A DNA stretch of 64,000 nt. Origin: Fasciolopsis buskii (Eukaryota; Platyhelminthes; Trematoda; Plagiorchiida; Fasciolidae). Positions 12,251 to 24,512 of this stretch are shown here, piece by piece. Both the position numbers and the translations under genes were made by a program. The notes below the pieces were generated by a model that was not told the DNA's origin, did not search any database, and saw nothing but the letters and a program-made list of their open reading frames with translations. The stretch spans positions 1 to 64,000 of the forward strand of contig LUCM01001928.1 in the NCBI GenBank assembly GCA_008360955.1. The letters are read 5' to 3'. Each line of letters starts with the position of its first letter. Positions within the stretch are counted from its first letter, which is position 1.

Positions 12251-13739
12251 TTTTCTTTCAACATTTTCTTCACTCTTACTCCAATTACCCCGACCTCCAC
12301 CCGTCGTACCATGTTTTGTTTGGCACGGCCTGAAATGAAGAAAGCGATATATATCTATATATTATATATATATGCGACGGAAGAAATTGCATAATCTGCT
12401 GGCGAATAAATATACTCAGCACAATTCCGACCAGTTCGAAATTCGTTTTTATTTTTGCCCCTTCACTTTTTGAGAGTATTAGGTAACCAGTGGAGGTTAA
12501 TGCCCTCGAAGGGTCTGAATATGGTGCTTCTCGAGCCAATTCTTCCGTGGCTTTACGTGATATTCTGTCACTATTGGAAGTCGATGTAGTCACGAATTCA
12601 GATCATCTCTTTAGTACCTACTGTTCCTCCTAAATTTTTTAAATATTCAGGTGCTGTGACGACAGTTGCGAACTCCCGTCGGTCATTCATACGGCAATCC
12701 ATCTTGAGATGCTACTTTTTTCCAGATCACAACTGTGCAGTCTACGGGGTGAAGTTTCGTGTACTAAGTCGATTTCAACCTCGGTTTCATGTAATTGGTC
12801 TCGGTAATACGATAAATTACCCAAAACGGCAACGTTTTCAGTTCTTGCTCGTCGCCTCTTTCCTAACCCATGAATTTCTGCCTACATTCTTTTCGGGATT
12901 ATCAGCCAGTAGGATATCTCATTAACGGCAGTTTATCTGGGACTGGTGGTGTTAAAGCCTCCATCTCAACTAGGGTGAATTTCAACTGATTGGTTTATGA
13001 TGTTAAGGCCATGCCTAATAATTGTCCAAAACTTTGTTCAAAATAGTACGCACATTGCCCTGCTGTTCCATTCGTATTGATCTATCATTTTTGTTTGGTA
13101 TCCCTTACATGAAATCGTGTTAGTTTCGCTCAATGTCAACACGTTGCGTAAACTATCCAAATTCCTTGCATCACCTTGATCATTTTTAATTCGTACATTT
13201 GCTCATCCCCCGAAAGGTAATTTTTGCCTCCTAATTCTCTAGTGGTTTTTATCCCCAATGTTTTTTCACAGCGTTTCAGTAAAAGTTTCTGACAGTTGTA
13301 AACTCAGGGAAATATCACAGTTTATAGTCAAAGTTGCAAAAATCCTTATCCATGTCAATGAATTTTATGCTCGACGTAAGTGAGACATCCCATAATTGAT
13401 TGAATCCAATTATCAAAGGGAAGCAGTTTAATGTGATATAGTACTTCATTCTAACTGACTGTGAGTTTTGCATCTCTAAGCCAAAAAACCCGATCGGCGT
13501 TTTTCGTTTATACTTTTACTTTTATGCAACTAGCTCCTGCGAGTGTATAAGTCGGTATCTGATTGCCACGCGTTGCGATCTACAGCGAGATCTGCACATC
13601 CCGAAATCCAGTTTTCTCTTTAACTGTGTACTCCCAAAGCCGATCGATGACTTAATCGATCCATATCCGCTTCAATAATGCTAACCCAAATCTCTAATTG
13701 CCCACTAAGGCGGCATGTTTTGTCTGAATAGGGTGACGA
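12251..13739. other. no recognisable gene; short (TA)n near 12345-12375
   Basis: Only an AT dinucleotide tract and random short frames are seen. A frame at 12656-12925 follows an AAATATTCAG acceptor-like site but has no recognisable motif and no good donor. Confidence 0.45.
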
Positions 13740-14662
13740 TAATGGGTTCCTTTCCGTTAATTACATCTCCGGTTGGTGGAGAACGTCGCCGGAACACTGC
13801 AGACGACGTCTTTGGAGAAACGACGAAAGCTGTCCCACGTTCATACAGTGCTGACGAACAGCGGCATTTGAGACGCGATCGTGCCACTTGATTTTTGTTA
13901 TAAAGCGGAGGCAAGGGTCGCTGGGTCAAATGGAGGAAAAACGCCAGCCGCCTAGCTGCAAGGAAGTGATTGAGATGCGCCGGCAGTTGCAGCCACAGTT
14001 GACCATAAACCTTAGGAATGACCGCGAAAACTGGTAGGCTAAGGTAGCCGAAGTGTTAGCGGAAACGTCCGCTTCAGGTTACAGTGAAAGACTGTTTAAA
14101 CTTATACATGACACAGGTGGGCGGCGAACGTTGTTTAGCGAAGTCGTGTGCGATAGAAATAGAGAGTGACGGCAAAGGCTGAACTGTTAAGCTGAGCACT
14201 TCAAGGCTCAGTTTAGCTGGCCACACGCTAACGTATTTAGTCCAACGTCTGCAGCTGCAATCCCTTTGAATGTGTCGCTTGATTCCCCAACGGAAATGGA
14301 CTTGCAGTCGAATATTCTGCCGGTCCCGACCACCTTCCCCCAGTTCTTTTGAAATTGGGTGGGGAGGCTCTGGTGAATTCACTTACCTTGTTGCTTCGTG
14401 ATGTTTGGAACGACGAGCATATTCAGTTATTCTGGGTTGAGTCAGTGATTGTACCCATTTTCAGGAAGGACACATGGAGTCACTGCAGCAGTCATCGTGG
14501 CATTAGTTTGATCCCAATTCTTTCAAAGCTCTTCGGTTCGGTAATGCTGTGCCGTTTGACACCGGTTCGTGAAGGTAAAGTCCGTGAACAGCAGGCCGGA
14601 TTTCGTCCAGATTGAGTTTGGGCAGACCTGCTATTCACTCTTCACCATTTACTCGAAACGCG

Positions 14663-14696
<34 letters not shown>

Positions 14697-15810
14697 CACC
14701 GCTCTACGATCGTAGTCTTTCTCGACTTGAAAGGCGCGTTCGACTGAGTGGATCGGATAGTGCTATTCAGTGCCTTCCACCGGAGTGGTATGCCAACGAA
14801 GTCCTCACAATTGTTGCGAGCATTATACTCACATGCTTATGGTCGCGTGAGGGTATACGGTGAACTATGAAGTTCATTCGAAACGACTACTGGCGTTCGA
14901 TAAGGGTGTCCCATTTGTCCATTCCTGTTCAACTTCGTGATGGACGAGGTGATGGAAGATGTTTTAGGAGGTCTGTGGGATGAAGAAATCGAACTGGGAA
15001 ATGAAGGGAAGCTGTGACCTAGAGGTGCCTTTTCGATTCTGTGGACCATGCACAACGTGCACTCGATAGACTGTCGAGATCGATTGTTCGGTTTGTCATG
15101 TGCTTTGCACCTCCAAAGTGCAAAGTGCTGTTACAGGCCTGGACGACAGCAGTGCCGAACTTGGTGCTGAGCGGAGAGGAACTAATGATTGTGCACCGTT
15201 CCACCTATCTCGATAGCTGCGTGTCGAACGATGGTGAGTAACGTAGAGGCGAGGAATCTAGTACTAGTTGCCAATTCTGAGAACAGGTTATCACAGCGTA
15301 TGAAACCTATTAGACTACGCTGGTTAGGTCACGTGTTGTGTATGGCGAACACTCGTCTACCATGACGTGCCCTATTTCGCGTTCTTTCCGCCGAGTGGAG
15401 GAAGCCATGTGGTGGTTAGCAAATGACGTGGCAACGTGGAATGAGAAAATGTAAAGCGAACTTAGGTAAAGTAGGTGTCTCACATCTTCGTGGTTGGGGT
15501 CCGAAAGATCCGTGAACTAGCTAGCTGGATACACTGGAGGATATGGCGATGAACCGTGAATAGTGGCGATCGTGTTGTCATTCTCTATCGAATCAGAATG
15601 ATTGAAGACACGTGCGTTTGTACAGTTAGACTGTGTTCGGTTTGTTGGCTAATGCAGCATTCAAATCATTTCCCGCCTGTGTAGATTCACTCCATGTTCC
15701 TCTTGGATATTCACTGTTTTTATAGAAACTTGTAACTCTGGGGAAAAGGCAGCGGTCAGTGAGGCTTGCCTTGGTGTTTAACGCTGAACGGTGGTGATAT
15801 TGTTGATGAT
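13740..15810 (+). mobile_element. RTE retrotransposon, long dead copy (left inverted arm)
   Basis: The order is linker (RRNTADDVFGETTKAVPRSY near 13790; QPQLTINLRNDRENW; LFKLIHDTGGRRTLFSEVVC near 14090-14150), RT (SVIVPIFRKDTWSHCSSHRG, LSKLFGSVMLCRLTPVRE, QQAGFRPD, stop, VVFLDLKGAF-like sequence after 14700), RFVMCFAPPKCKVLL near 15090, STYLDSCVSNDGE near 15210, then directly VEARNLVLV and IRLRWLGHVLCMANTRLP, the 3' UTR and a GATGATAATGAT tail near 15800. Two lesions matter: about 22 nt covering the YADD box are missing near 15022, and about 220 nt between SNDG and the NLVLV block are missing near 15235. The copy at 23.39-25.6 kb shares both. The endonuclease is absent here. Confidence 0.85.
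14664..14693 (+). repeat. (CA)n microsatellite inside RTE copy
   Basis: About 15 CA units interrupt the RT sequence between an ETRHT-type block and the FLDLK block. The inverted copy carries the complementary tract at 24482-24511. Confidence 0.95.
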
Positions 15811-16021
15811 AATGATGGGTTTTGTATATTCCCCGAGGTTCGAAAAAAGACTCGGAAATCTCAATCGTGAGCTGCGTTTGGGTGTTTTTACCAAAATTCC
15901 TGCTCGAAACAAATGATTTTCTGGTCTGTCTTCGTTTTTCACTTTGAACTCTCATTTTGTGACTCAGGCCAGAAGTTATCACTCCTTTTTCCTAGATGCT
16001 TTTTGATAAGAAGGATTTCAT

Positions 16022-16597
16022 AACTGTAGTTTTAAATGGCCACACTGTGAAAGTGACTGTTTTTTCTTGTCATGGACCATAGTTTTGTCAACTTATGGGA
16101 ATTTCCGGTCACCATATGGAGAAAACTTTTGGCGCATCAGTGTAGCGTGTTAATCCCACGTGTTGTAGAAATCATTTACAGCACAATAATTGGCGTGTTT
16201 GTATTTGTGTGGCGGGATTGAGCGGGATAAATGTGGTAAGGTGATTGGCTTATGAACGTCATGCTTCTCGTCGTATGGGATTTTTGCATGTGTGTGTGCT
16301 AGTAGGCCATCGGGGATTGATGGCATGTACCCCTTTGGGGGTAAGGTCTAGGGATAAATGTTCAATGAACGTAACTCCCCCGTTCATACCCAAACGCGTT
16401 TGGATTTATTTGGAAGCACTTAATTGATAGTCCGGAATGCTCTATGTGGGTCTATGGGGTGACCTCTGTTCACTGTACCATTTCGCATATCACTTCGGAA
16501 CCATGTCAAAACCGTTCCGAACCGTGTCAAAACTATTCGGGAATGCCATTCAGCTGACTTACTGAGATCTCGTCTGTATGGGCCTGAAATGTGATCC
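16022..16597. repeat. 576-bp dispersed repeat, copy 2
   Basis: This is the reverse complement of 7567-8142, with equal length and near identity. Flanks differ after GTGATCC on one side and before AACTGTAG on the other, so those mark the limits. It lies about 210 bp beyond the RTE copy and about 590 bp before the host terminal exon, so it probably sits in an intron or upstream region of that gene. Confidence 0.85.
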
Positions 16598-17187
16598 ATC
16601 TCGCGCGGACAACTGTGTATGCGTATTGCAAAGCGCACTGCTTGTCTATGTATTCCGCTCCAATCCGCGAGCAAATGTATTCTTGGAAGGTCTTGTAAAG
16701 CAGAGGCATGCTTTTTTAAGATTTCCGGATGTATTTAACATGAACCCAAATGGTTTAGACACAACGTGGGAAATAATATAGATGTACTAGGATTTCACTT
16801 AAGTTTAGATCAGATTCACCGTGATTAAGCTTATTTAGATGGTGTTCAAAAATTTTTTTGCCTGACCTTGTGTTCTTCACGCTCCTATTTTCCCATTTCT
16901 TTTCGCGCCATTTCGTCTGTTTCCATTGTGGATCCCCTGACTGCTCACACATGTGAGCAGTATTTTTGTAGTTACAAGCTATTACAAAGGTGATTACTGA
17001 CTAATCTGCCAAAATGTTTCTGTCTTACTGTGGTCTTTCGAGAGCATTTCTGTCACAGTACTGTGTTTTGTGCAAATCACCCTCCACGTTGATGTAAATC
17101 TTAATCTGCATTAGATAAAACTGCGGTTTTATCGTCATTGTTTTCAACCTTATGAATTGCATTGTCCCCGCTTTTGTTTTTATATAG

Positions 17188-18355
17188 GTATAACCTTCCT
17201 TATCCGGACCACATGTACTGTCGGCACCACCGAGTGTACAACTGGCACAACAACAACGGTACGGTTCCGTCAATGAACGCACCCTCATCTTATCGGTCTA
17301 TAAACAGTTCCTTCGATCCGCATTTTACAGTCGAATCTCCTTATATAACTCCAGATACCATAAGACCCAACCGCGGCACTCATTCGAATTATTCGTACAA
17401 CAGCGGTTCGCTGCACCCACTTGGTCAACGTCTGCCTGTCACCAACCCTGGTCTATCATCCGTACCGAATTCCCGATTGCCATCCGCCTTAGATGAGCAT
17501 CATCGTCATCATCAGGTTATATGTGATGCGAATGATACAAACGCCTTCATTATTGATTCAGCTATGACCTCTGCGATGCATCACCGTGGCAGTGTCGTGC
17601 CTCTGGTAGAAGACCTTGACTTAGATTTGGGTCCACAGCATCATACTTCCACGGGTTCAGCCCATTTACCGCCTTCGCCGGGGCTTGTGGGGGTAAATTC
17701 TTGTTATGGACCACGTACAACCCTAGATTCCTCCCGTCGGCATATGGTACATCACTCAGTTCATCGCACAGATGACCATGAAGGCGACAGTGCCGTGGAT
17801 GGCCTCAATTCCGGAGATGTTGATGAAGATGGTTTGGATGAGTCTCACGGCTCTAACCACCATCATCACCCAGTCTATGGCTACCACTATATGATGATGG
17901 CGTATCAGAATGATGAACCGACGAACGGTCATGGTGGTTCAAGATCTCAACCTCTCGATGGCCCTTCTGGTGATCGACGTGATCGTGGTCTCAATCATCA
18001 TCCACATCATCGCCTATTACTTATGCCTGATGGCTCTGAGGCAGACGCAGTAAACGGACTTGGTTCACCTGTGCGCGCTTTGGGCTTACCATCAGGCGCT
18101 TCAGTGCGCCATAGCCCATTAACTGGTGCAACATCCACAACTGCCACAGGAATTTCCGTCCGTCACGACAGCGTCTCGGCTATTGTCCCAAGCACGGCAA
18201 ACGCCGTGACTCCGATCACACCATCCACAATAGCTACCCCTCAGTCAACGATATCAGCGTTTCTCCCCGGTCCGGATGAATTTTATACAATCAACGACTC
18301 AGAAGATTTAGACATAAACTGGCCCCAGGAAACCGTAAGCGGAGTGAACAGCTAA
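17188..18355 (+). CDS. terminal exon of an unidentified host gene, His/Ser/Asp-rich C-terminus
   Basis: This is the longest host-like reading frame in the window, about 389 codons ending in TAA at 18353-18355. It follows a good 3' splice site: a T-rich tract at 17164-17184, then ATATAG at 17182-17187. The first exon base completes a split codon, so upstream exons must exist, but I could not identify them; the nearby 5' sequence is RTE and the 576-bp repeat. The protein opens with YNLPYPDHMYCRHHRVYNWH and is otherwise low complexity. It has His clusters (HHRHH, HHHHP, HHPHH), an acidic stretch (DSAVDGLNSGDVDEDGLDES), a run of Met (YHYMMMAY), and a Thr/Ser/Pro-rich part ending in FLPGPDEFYTINDSEDLDIN. 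No signal peptide, membrane segment or folded domain is visible. It could be the cytoplasmic tail of a membrane receptor or a disordered regulatory tail; I do not recognise the family. Confidence 0.75.
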
Positions 18356-20330
18356 TGGCTATCTGAACAGCGAAGCACTTCATTGCCTCCAGTGTCTGTC
18401 CTGATGAAAACCAGTCACGGGTCGATTCTGTGAAACCCGTTTCGATATGAGCAGCTCTAAGGACGCAGAAATAGAGACTCGACTAAAGTGTCGCTGCACT
18501 TGTTTTTTTATCAGATAGTCCCAGGAAATCTGTGCGTGTTCTGTCGTTAAACTTTTCCCAGTTGTCTGTTATGTAGTTATAAGTCACGTTTTCGTGGCGA
18601 ACTAATTTCTGTGATTTGGCATTGTCCAAAAGGCCAATAGATTCCAAACACTCAGACACTTCGGTACTTAAAAATAGCATGCATTTTCTTGGCATACACG
18701 CCGCATCCACAATACAAATTTTTCACGTGTCCATGATCGTCGCACATAAGTTTCTGTACGTTATCCGCTCGTCCTCTTCTTGTGCAATCTACTTGGGTTA
18801 CGATTAAAAGTGTACCATTACGGTTATAATTACCATAATTGTATAACCACTAATAATAATACTGTCGTTAACACAATTATCATTACTATTATCCGTGCTA
18901 ATGGTACACTGCCAAAACCTCTGGTCTCTATCCATGTATATGATATCCTTCATTCTTCTCCGTTCATCCACTCATCTTACTGCCTACCCTATAGTCGTTC
19001 TCTTTGGTTTATTTCTGGCAAGTATATGCGTCAAATCGAACTTCAGTTCAGCCCCTCAGTGTTCGCCACTGTGTAGGGAGGGGTTCGTTTGCCAGTTTGG
19101 GCGTTAATCATCCACTTCGTTCTGTAAATAACAAAAACACCCGGAACCAGTTGTTGTTTGTATATTTATCGAGAAAACGTTACTGTCATCATTGTCATAA
19201 ATACCATAATCACCACTAATAATAACCATTTACAATCAGTTTTTGTATCTGAGTGGCCACGTACTCGGCACACACAAAGAACTCTCTTCGCGCTGACTTA
19301 CGTCAGGTTCTATGCTCATGGATGTCTGTTTCTCCAGGAATCAACGGAGATCTGTAAAAAGTTTATATACTCATCTCGTGACCCCCTCACTTGTGCTCTG
19401 TTTTTCTGCATTGGCTTGCATTCGGTTGTGCTACTCTACGCATCAACACGAACAGCAACCCCACCCAGCGTCACTTATACACATCGTTTGTTGCTTTTCT
19501 CGGTTTTTTGGGCGGGTTTCATTGACCTTGTTCTTCCCCTTCTTTCTCAAGTCCTCATTGTATGACGTGCATTGCGCGCTTGATTCACATTTCAAGCCGT
19601 CTCACCCTGCTTTGTTCCTCTTACTGTTTATTGTCAATATACGAGGTCGTTCCTTTTTATACCCTTGTATTTCTTCACTCCTTGAACTTGTCCCTGTTTG
19701 GCTTTTGAGAACCGTGAGTATTTTCTGCACACGTGCACACAATCACCAGAGGTGAAAAACAGACAACAGCGAAAGTCAAAATGTAATCTATTCTTGTCAG
19801 TAGTGTACATACATGCATACATCACTATCTATAAATACATACCTACCAACTTGATATATGTTCGCTTGTCATAGTTGAAAGTGGTTTTCTTCTAGTCGGA
19901 ATTAATTTCGAACTTGGATAGTTGCGAGAGGTTTGCTCACCGAACAGACCTCGGCTCAGGAAAAAACGAGGAGATATAAAACAAATAGAGAAAAGGTTAA
20001 TTCCTCTGATCTCTTGGGTGTGATCGAGACTTTATCGTGGTCCTGCTGGTTAGTTCCATCGGATGCTCAGTACTACTGCCACGATGATCGACCCTGCAAA
20101 GGCACGGTGTCCAGGGAAAGCGTCGTCGGTACATACAGACGAGTTTTCTTGCTGTAAAGATGAGAAAAATGAGGTGGGGTACAAGATTGACAAATATTCT
20201 CGGTTTGAGCCCTTCAGGCAAAAAGCCTTAACATAAGTTTACTCTCGGGTACAACAAACAGTCTCTCTAACTGTCAATCTCACAGTGGTAATGTCTAACA
20301 CGATCGTTAAGTTCTCATTTGTAGCACCAG
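18356..20330. other. 3' flank of the terminal exon; no further gene seen
   Basis: A possible ATTAAA polyadenylation signal lies at 18803-18808; no AATAAA was found close to the stop. Two related stretches with CACTAATAATAA occur near 18848 and 19215, a small local duplication. T/C-rich open frames at 19.0-19.75 kb have no recognisable motif. Confidence 0.4.
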
Positions 20331-20331
20331 A

Positions 20332-20585
20332 CTGGCGATGGCTAAGCGGATTAAGAGCCTGTCGCCCCAAAAGGTCAGAAATTCGGACCAGGTCCATGTC
20401 ACTTTGACGGTAGATGGCAATTTGATATCGTCTGGCTCAATATCCCATCGAACCTATTGGGACCCTATGTGGTTCTGTAAATGCAACTTTCAGTTGTCGG
20501 TTCTTCCCTTCGTGTCGTGGGCTCTAGCGGCCTTAGGGAATGTTTCTTTCTACACTCATACATATATTATATATAGTTAGAGGCA
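20332..20585 (+). repeat. possible tRNA-derived SINE-like sequence
   Basis: GCGATGGCTAAGCGG at 20335-20349 matches a tRNA-Leu/Ser-like A box (TGGCTAAGCGG). A weak B-box-like GGTCAGAAATTCG follows at about 20373. The region ends in an ATATATTATATATAG tract near 20563-20578. No second copy was found in the window, so this could be a decayed tRNA or a SINE head. Confidence 0.3.
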
Positions 20586-21848
20586 AGTGAGGGGTAGCAA
20601 CAAGTGCATAGGTGGACCGATAGATTGATAAGGGGCGGATGCGTTTTTCGGCCATTCAAGTGGTCCAATTTCGATAGCTGACAGGCCGCCGTGTTGAAGT
20701 GTGGCTGTTGCGTCGCGCTTTTCATTCATCATTTCTTGTTGATGCTAATGAGTTGAGTTTAGCCGACGCTCTTGTTTATGCGATAGTGTAACAGAACATG
20801 GGTAAACATCGGGCCACGCAAGACGTTCGAGTTTTGTGGGTTTACGCTCAACTGTCGAAGCAAGCAGCTATTCTTGCTGGTAACAATCGCGAAATAAGTT
20901 TTTGATAGAGTTGCATAAAATGCCCTGAGATCGGCTATGTAACGAAGCCAAATGGCGTACTGTCAGCCCAATATTCTTCACCAATTCTGCCATACTTCCT
21001 TCGATTCCGCGGGAAACAATCAGCTTTATAATGAGTGAGTCGACCGTTCCATTCCAGATTGCTGCGTATGAGCGAATTGAGTCGTCGTTTCGTTGACCGT
21101 CCTGAGCTTTCATTTTGTTAACGACTCACTGGATTCTCAGAAAATCCAAGCCGTAAGTAGTCCGTCCCAACCAGTCCTTGTAAAAGGCCGTTCGGTATCT
21201 AAGTACACGGACAGACTGCCCGTTCCATGCGACTTTGTTTTTGCACATCACTCAATAGCACCACCTTTAACATTCGTCTGTTGTTAAGCCGTACTTAATT
21301 AGCATCTTTCTCAGTACGCGTTTTTCCTAGTCGCCGTTACTAATTTGAGAACATATCACTCAGGTTACCCGTTTCAAGCTCGTTAGGTCGACCCTTAGTG
21401 TAAACCCATTCTAACTATCCGGAGTCATGTGGGCGTCTACAAAAATCCCTAAGAGGCTGAGTTTTTGGACGAAACTGCAGGAGCTCACTATTTTGGCTTC
21501 ATTCACTTCAAATCCGAATGAATTCTTTCGCGCTTCACAAAATACTAAATTTCCATTTCACTACTGTTCTTTGTGCTACTGATCAACTGAAATTGGTTGT
21601 AAACAGCAGAAATCTCTTGCCGAGTAGATAAGTCGATTCAGCCTGATAATTTATACTCTTGTTGGAAACTCGGATTTTATATTGGAAACTGGTGAAAGCA
21701 AAAGGCATCGGAGACCAGTGTACTCACCGCAGCCGGGATCATACTGCACCGCTCCGGTAGTGGGGCATCCCTCCGTGGTTGAACTGGCCGAGGTTTGATG
21801 GGATCTGGTGCTGTGTGGTCAAGGAATCCAGCAGACTGGTGTGTTTTA

Positions 21849-21975
21849 GATGATATGAGTAATACAGATAGGCGAGTCGCAGAAAATAATTTGATGACTA
21901 AATCCGAGTGCAGCGAACAGTCACCCCTACTGTCTTCTCTGGAATATCCTGACAGTCAACTAACGCGTTCACGAC
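21849..21975 (+). CDS. possible first coding exon of an unidentified gene
   Basis: The stretch lies between an acceptor-like TGTGTTTTAG at 21839-21848 and a strong donor CGACAG|GTAAGC at 21975/21976. An ATG at 21857 opens about 40 codons containing SNTDRRVAENN and SEQSPLLSSLEYPDS. EQSPLL fits the acidic dileucine sorting signal (D/E-x3-L-L/I) common in cytoplasmic N-termini of transporters and endolysosomal membrane proteins; that role is inference. No following exon was recognised, because the next kilobases are repeats. The upstream acceptor has a weak pyrimidine tract, so the ATG may lie in a longer first exon. Confidence 0.35.
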
Positions 21976-22984
21976 AGGTAAGCAACAGGCCGGCATTAGT
22001 TTCAGTGTATCATTTATGCATACTATACAGGAAATTACAATCTGATTACCCGGCTCGGAAATTCGACAATCACATGTTAGGACCGCTTATAACATTGATG
22101 ATTCGGATGTGCATTCATTACAACAATTTTACCGTGTCAATTCGCTCCACAGATCGTGACCCCGCGACACATCGCGCATAATATGGTTTAACTCAAGTCT
22201 ATCTTAGGAGTATTTTGGTGGCTAAATTCCTCCCGAGGTGCTACCGCTGATTCATTGACTGTTTCATGCAAATCGAGGCTTATTAGGTGATTAATCGATT
22301 AGTAATGAACCAAACGGATTCAAAACTGCCATGGTGCTGAGCCAGCTAGTGATATCACTGAACTAGCGGTGTACCACGACTCCCGAGGGCGAGGAACTCG
22401 AATGACCACGACCAAATAACATCACGTTCACCTAAACAAGCATAATTCAAGCAACCAACCAATTGCTGAGTATTGTCTTTTGTTATTTCTCAATGTATTA
22501 GCTACCGTCGATCACAGTTTGATGTGATCTACAACGTACTGTGTGGTGTGACCGATGAGAGTCACTTAAGTGAGTCAGGCATCCGATGGTGGGGCCGCCT
22601 ATGGCTGTTTTTATGAATTAAGATTTGGAAGTTTTGTAGCATTTGACAAGAACGAAAATTGCGATCGAAAGTAGCGCTGAAACTAGGTGCATTATTTTAG
22701 TTGGACATTCTGGTTGACCCAATTACAAATGCTCATGTTGAAACGGACGCAACCGTGACTCTACGCTTAAAATGATTTAGGTTTTGTTATAACCTTAGTG
22801 TGCAGAAGAGTTGCTGCGCCAGCCTCCCTCCAGGAGAGTGACCTTAGGGCTATTCAAAAGCATTCGACAAACCGTATGCTTATCACCGGCAAATTGGAAG
22901 TATCTACTCGAATCCAACAATGTTCAAGTCCGCGTTCAGCACGAGTCGTGCAAATTTCATTTTTTTGTCCCGAAAGGTTAGCAC

Positions 22985-23110
22985 GAAATAACTCAAAAAT
23001 CGTTCATCCATAGTGCGCGTTCCAGTTCGCGCGGCGGTGGATATGCACTTCTGATGATTCCTAAGATGAATGGCACAGTGCTTCCATGGGTTCTTAATAG
23101 GGAGCGGAAC
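22985..23110 (+). repeat. SINE-like copy with dead hammerhead (copy S1)
   Basis: It aligns with the copies at 37.2, 37.4 and 38.6 kb from CGTTCATCC through GGTGGATATGCAC, CTGATGA at 23051-23057, TTCC, CACAGTGCTTCCATGG and a downstream AACATTGATA. The segment that should hold the second catalytic box (GAAA) is deleted between 23062 and 23075, so this ribozyme cannot be active. Confidence 0.7.
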
Positions 23111-23390
23111 ATTGATACTAAATAATGAATAAGCTTGCCAAATGATAACAGCCTGATGAAAAAACAAAAGTTGGAAGACAAGGTCGTTCTCATTGATTCG
23201 TACTCACGCAATTAGATCACTTCATTAGACAGAACATTTAGGAGTGATCGGCTTAGTCAGATAAAAATATTGATGGCGAAGGGATTTTTGGTGTTACATG
23301 CACAACCCGAATACAACCTGCAAAAAATGCAGAGTCGACAGAAGAACTGATGGCTGCCAGTGCCATCTGACCACGTTGCCTATGTTTTGA

Positions 23391-24478
23391 GCGCTAAACA
23401 CCAAGGCAAGCCTCACTGACCGCTGCCTTTTCCCCAGAGTTACAAGTTTCTATAAAAACAGTGAATATCCAAGAGGAACATGGAGTGGATCTACACAGGC
23501 GGGAAATGATTTGAATGCTGCATTAGCCAACAAACCGAACACAGTCTAACTGTACAAACGCACGTGTCTTCAATCATTCTGATTCGATAGAGAATGACAA
23601 CACGATCGCCACTATTCACGGTTCATCGCCATATCCTCCAGTGTATCCAGCTAGCTAGTTCACGGATCTTTCGGACCCCAACCACGAAGATGTGAGACAC
23701 CTACTTTACCTAAGTTCGCTTTACATTTTCTCATTCCACGTTGCCACGTCATTTGCTAACCGCCACATGGCTTCCTCCACTCGGCGGAAAGAACGCGAAA
23801 TAGGGCACGTCATGGTAGACGAGTGTTCGCCATACACAACACGTGACCTAACCAGCGTAGTCTAATAGGTTTCATACGCTGTGATAACCTGTTCTCAGAA
23901 TTGGCAACTAGTACTAGATTCCTCGCCTCTACGTTACTCACCATCGTTCGACACGCAGCTATCGAGATAGGTGGAACGGTGCACAATCATTAGTTCCTCT
24001 CCGCTCAGCACCAAGTTCGGCACTGCTGTCGTCCAGGCCTGTAACAGCACTTTGCACTTTGGAGGTGCAAAGCACATGACAAACCGAACAATCGATCTCG
24101 ACAGTCTATCGAGTGCACGTTGTGCATGGTCCACAGAATCGAAAAGGCACCTCTAGGTCACAGCTTCCCTTCATTTCCCAGTTCGATTTCTTCATCCCAC
24201 AGACCTCCTAAAACATCTTCCATCACCTCGTCCATCACGAAGTTGAACAGGAATGGACAAATGGGACACCCTTATCGAACGCCAGTAGTCGTTTCGAATG
24301 AACTTCATAGTTCACCGTATACCCTCACGCGACCATAAGCATGTGAGTATAATGCTCGCAACAATTGTGAGGACTTCGTTGGCATACCACTCCGGTGGAA
24401 GGCACTGAATAGTTTTATCCGATCCACTCAGTCGAACGCGCCTTTCAAGTCGAGAAAGACTACGATCGTAGAGCGGTG

Positions 24479-24512
<34 letters not shown>

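Noticed and set aside
16245..16427. 60-codon frame identical to 7919-7737
   Set aside because: The identity reflects the 576-bp repeat as a whole; no coding features or relatives are evident.
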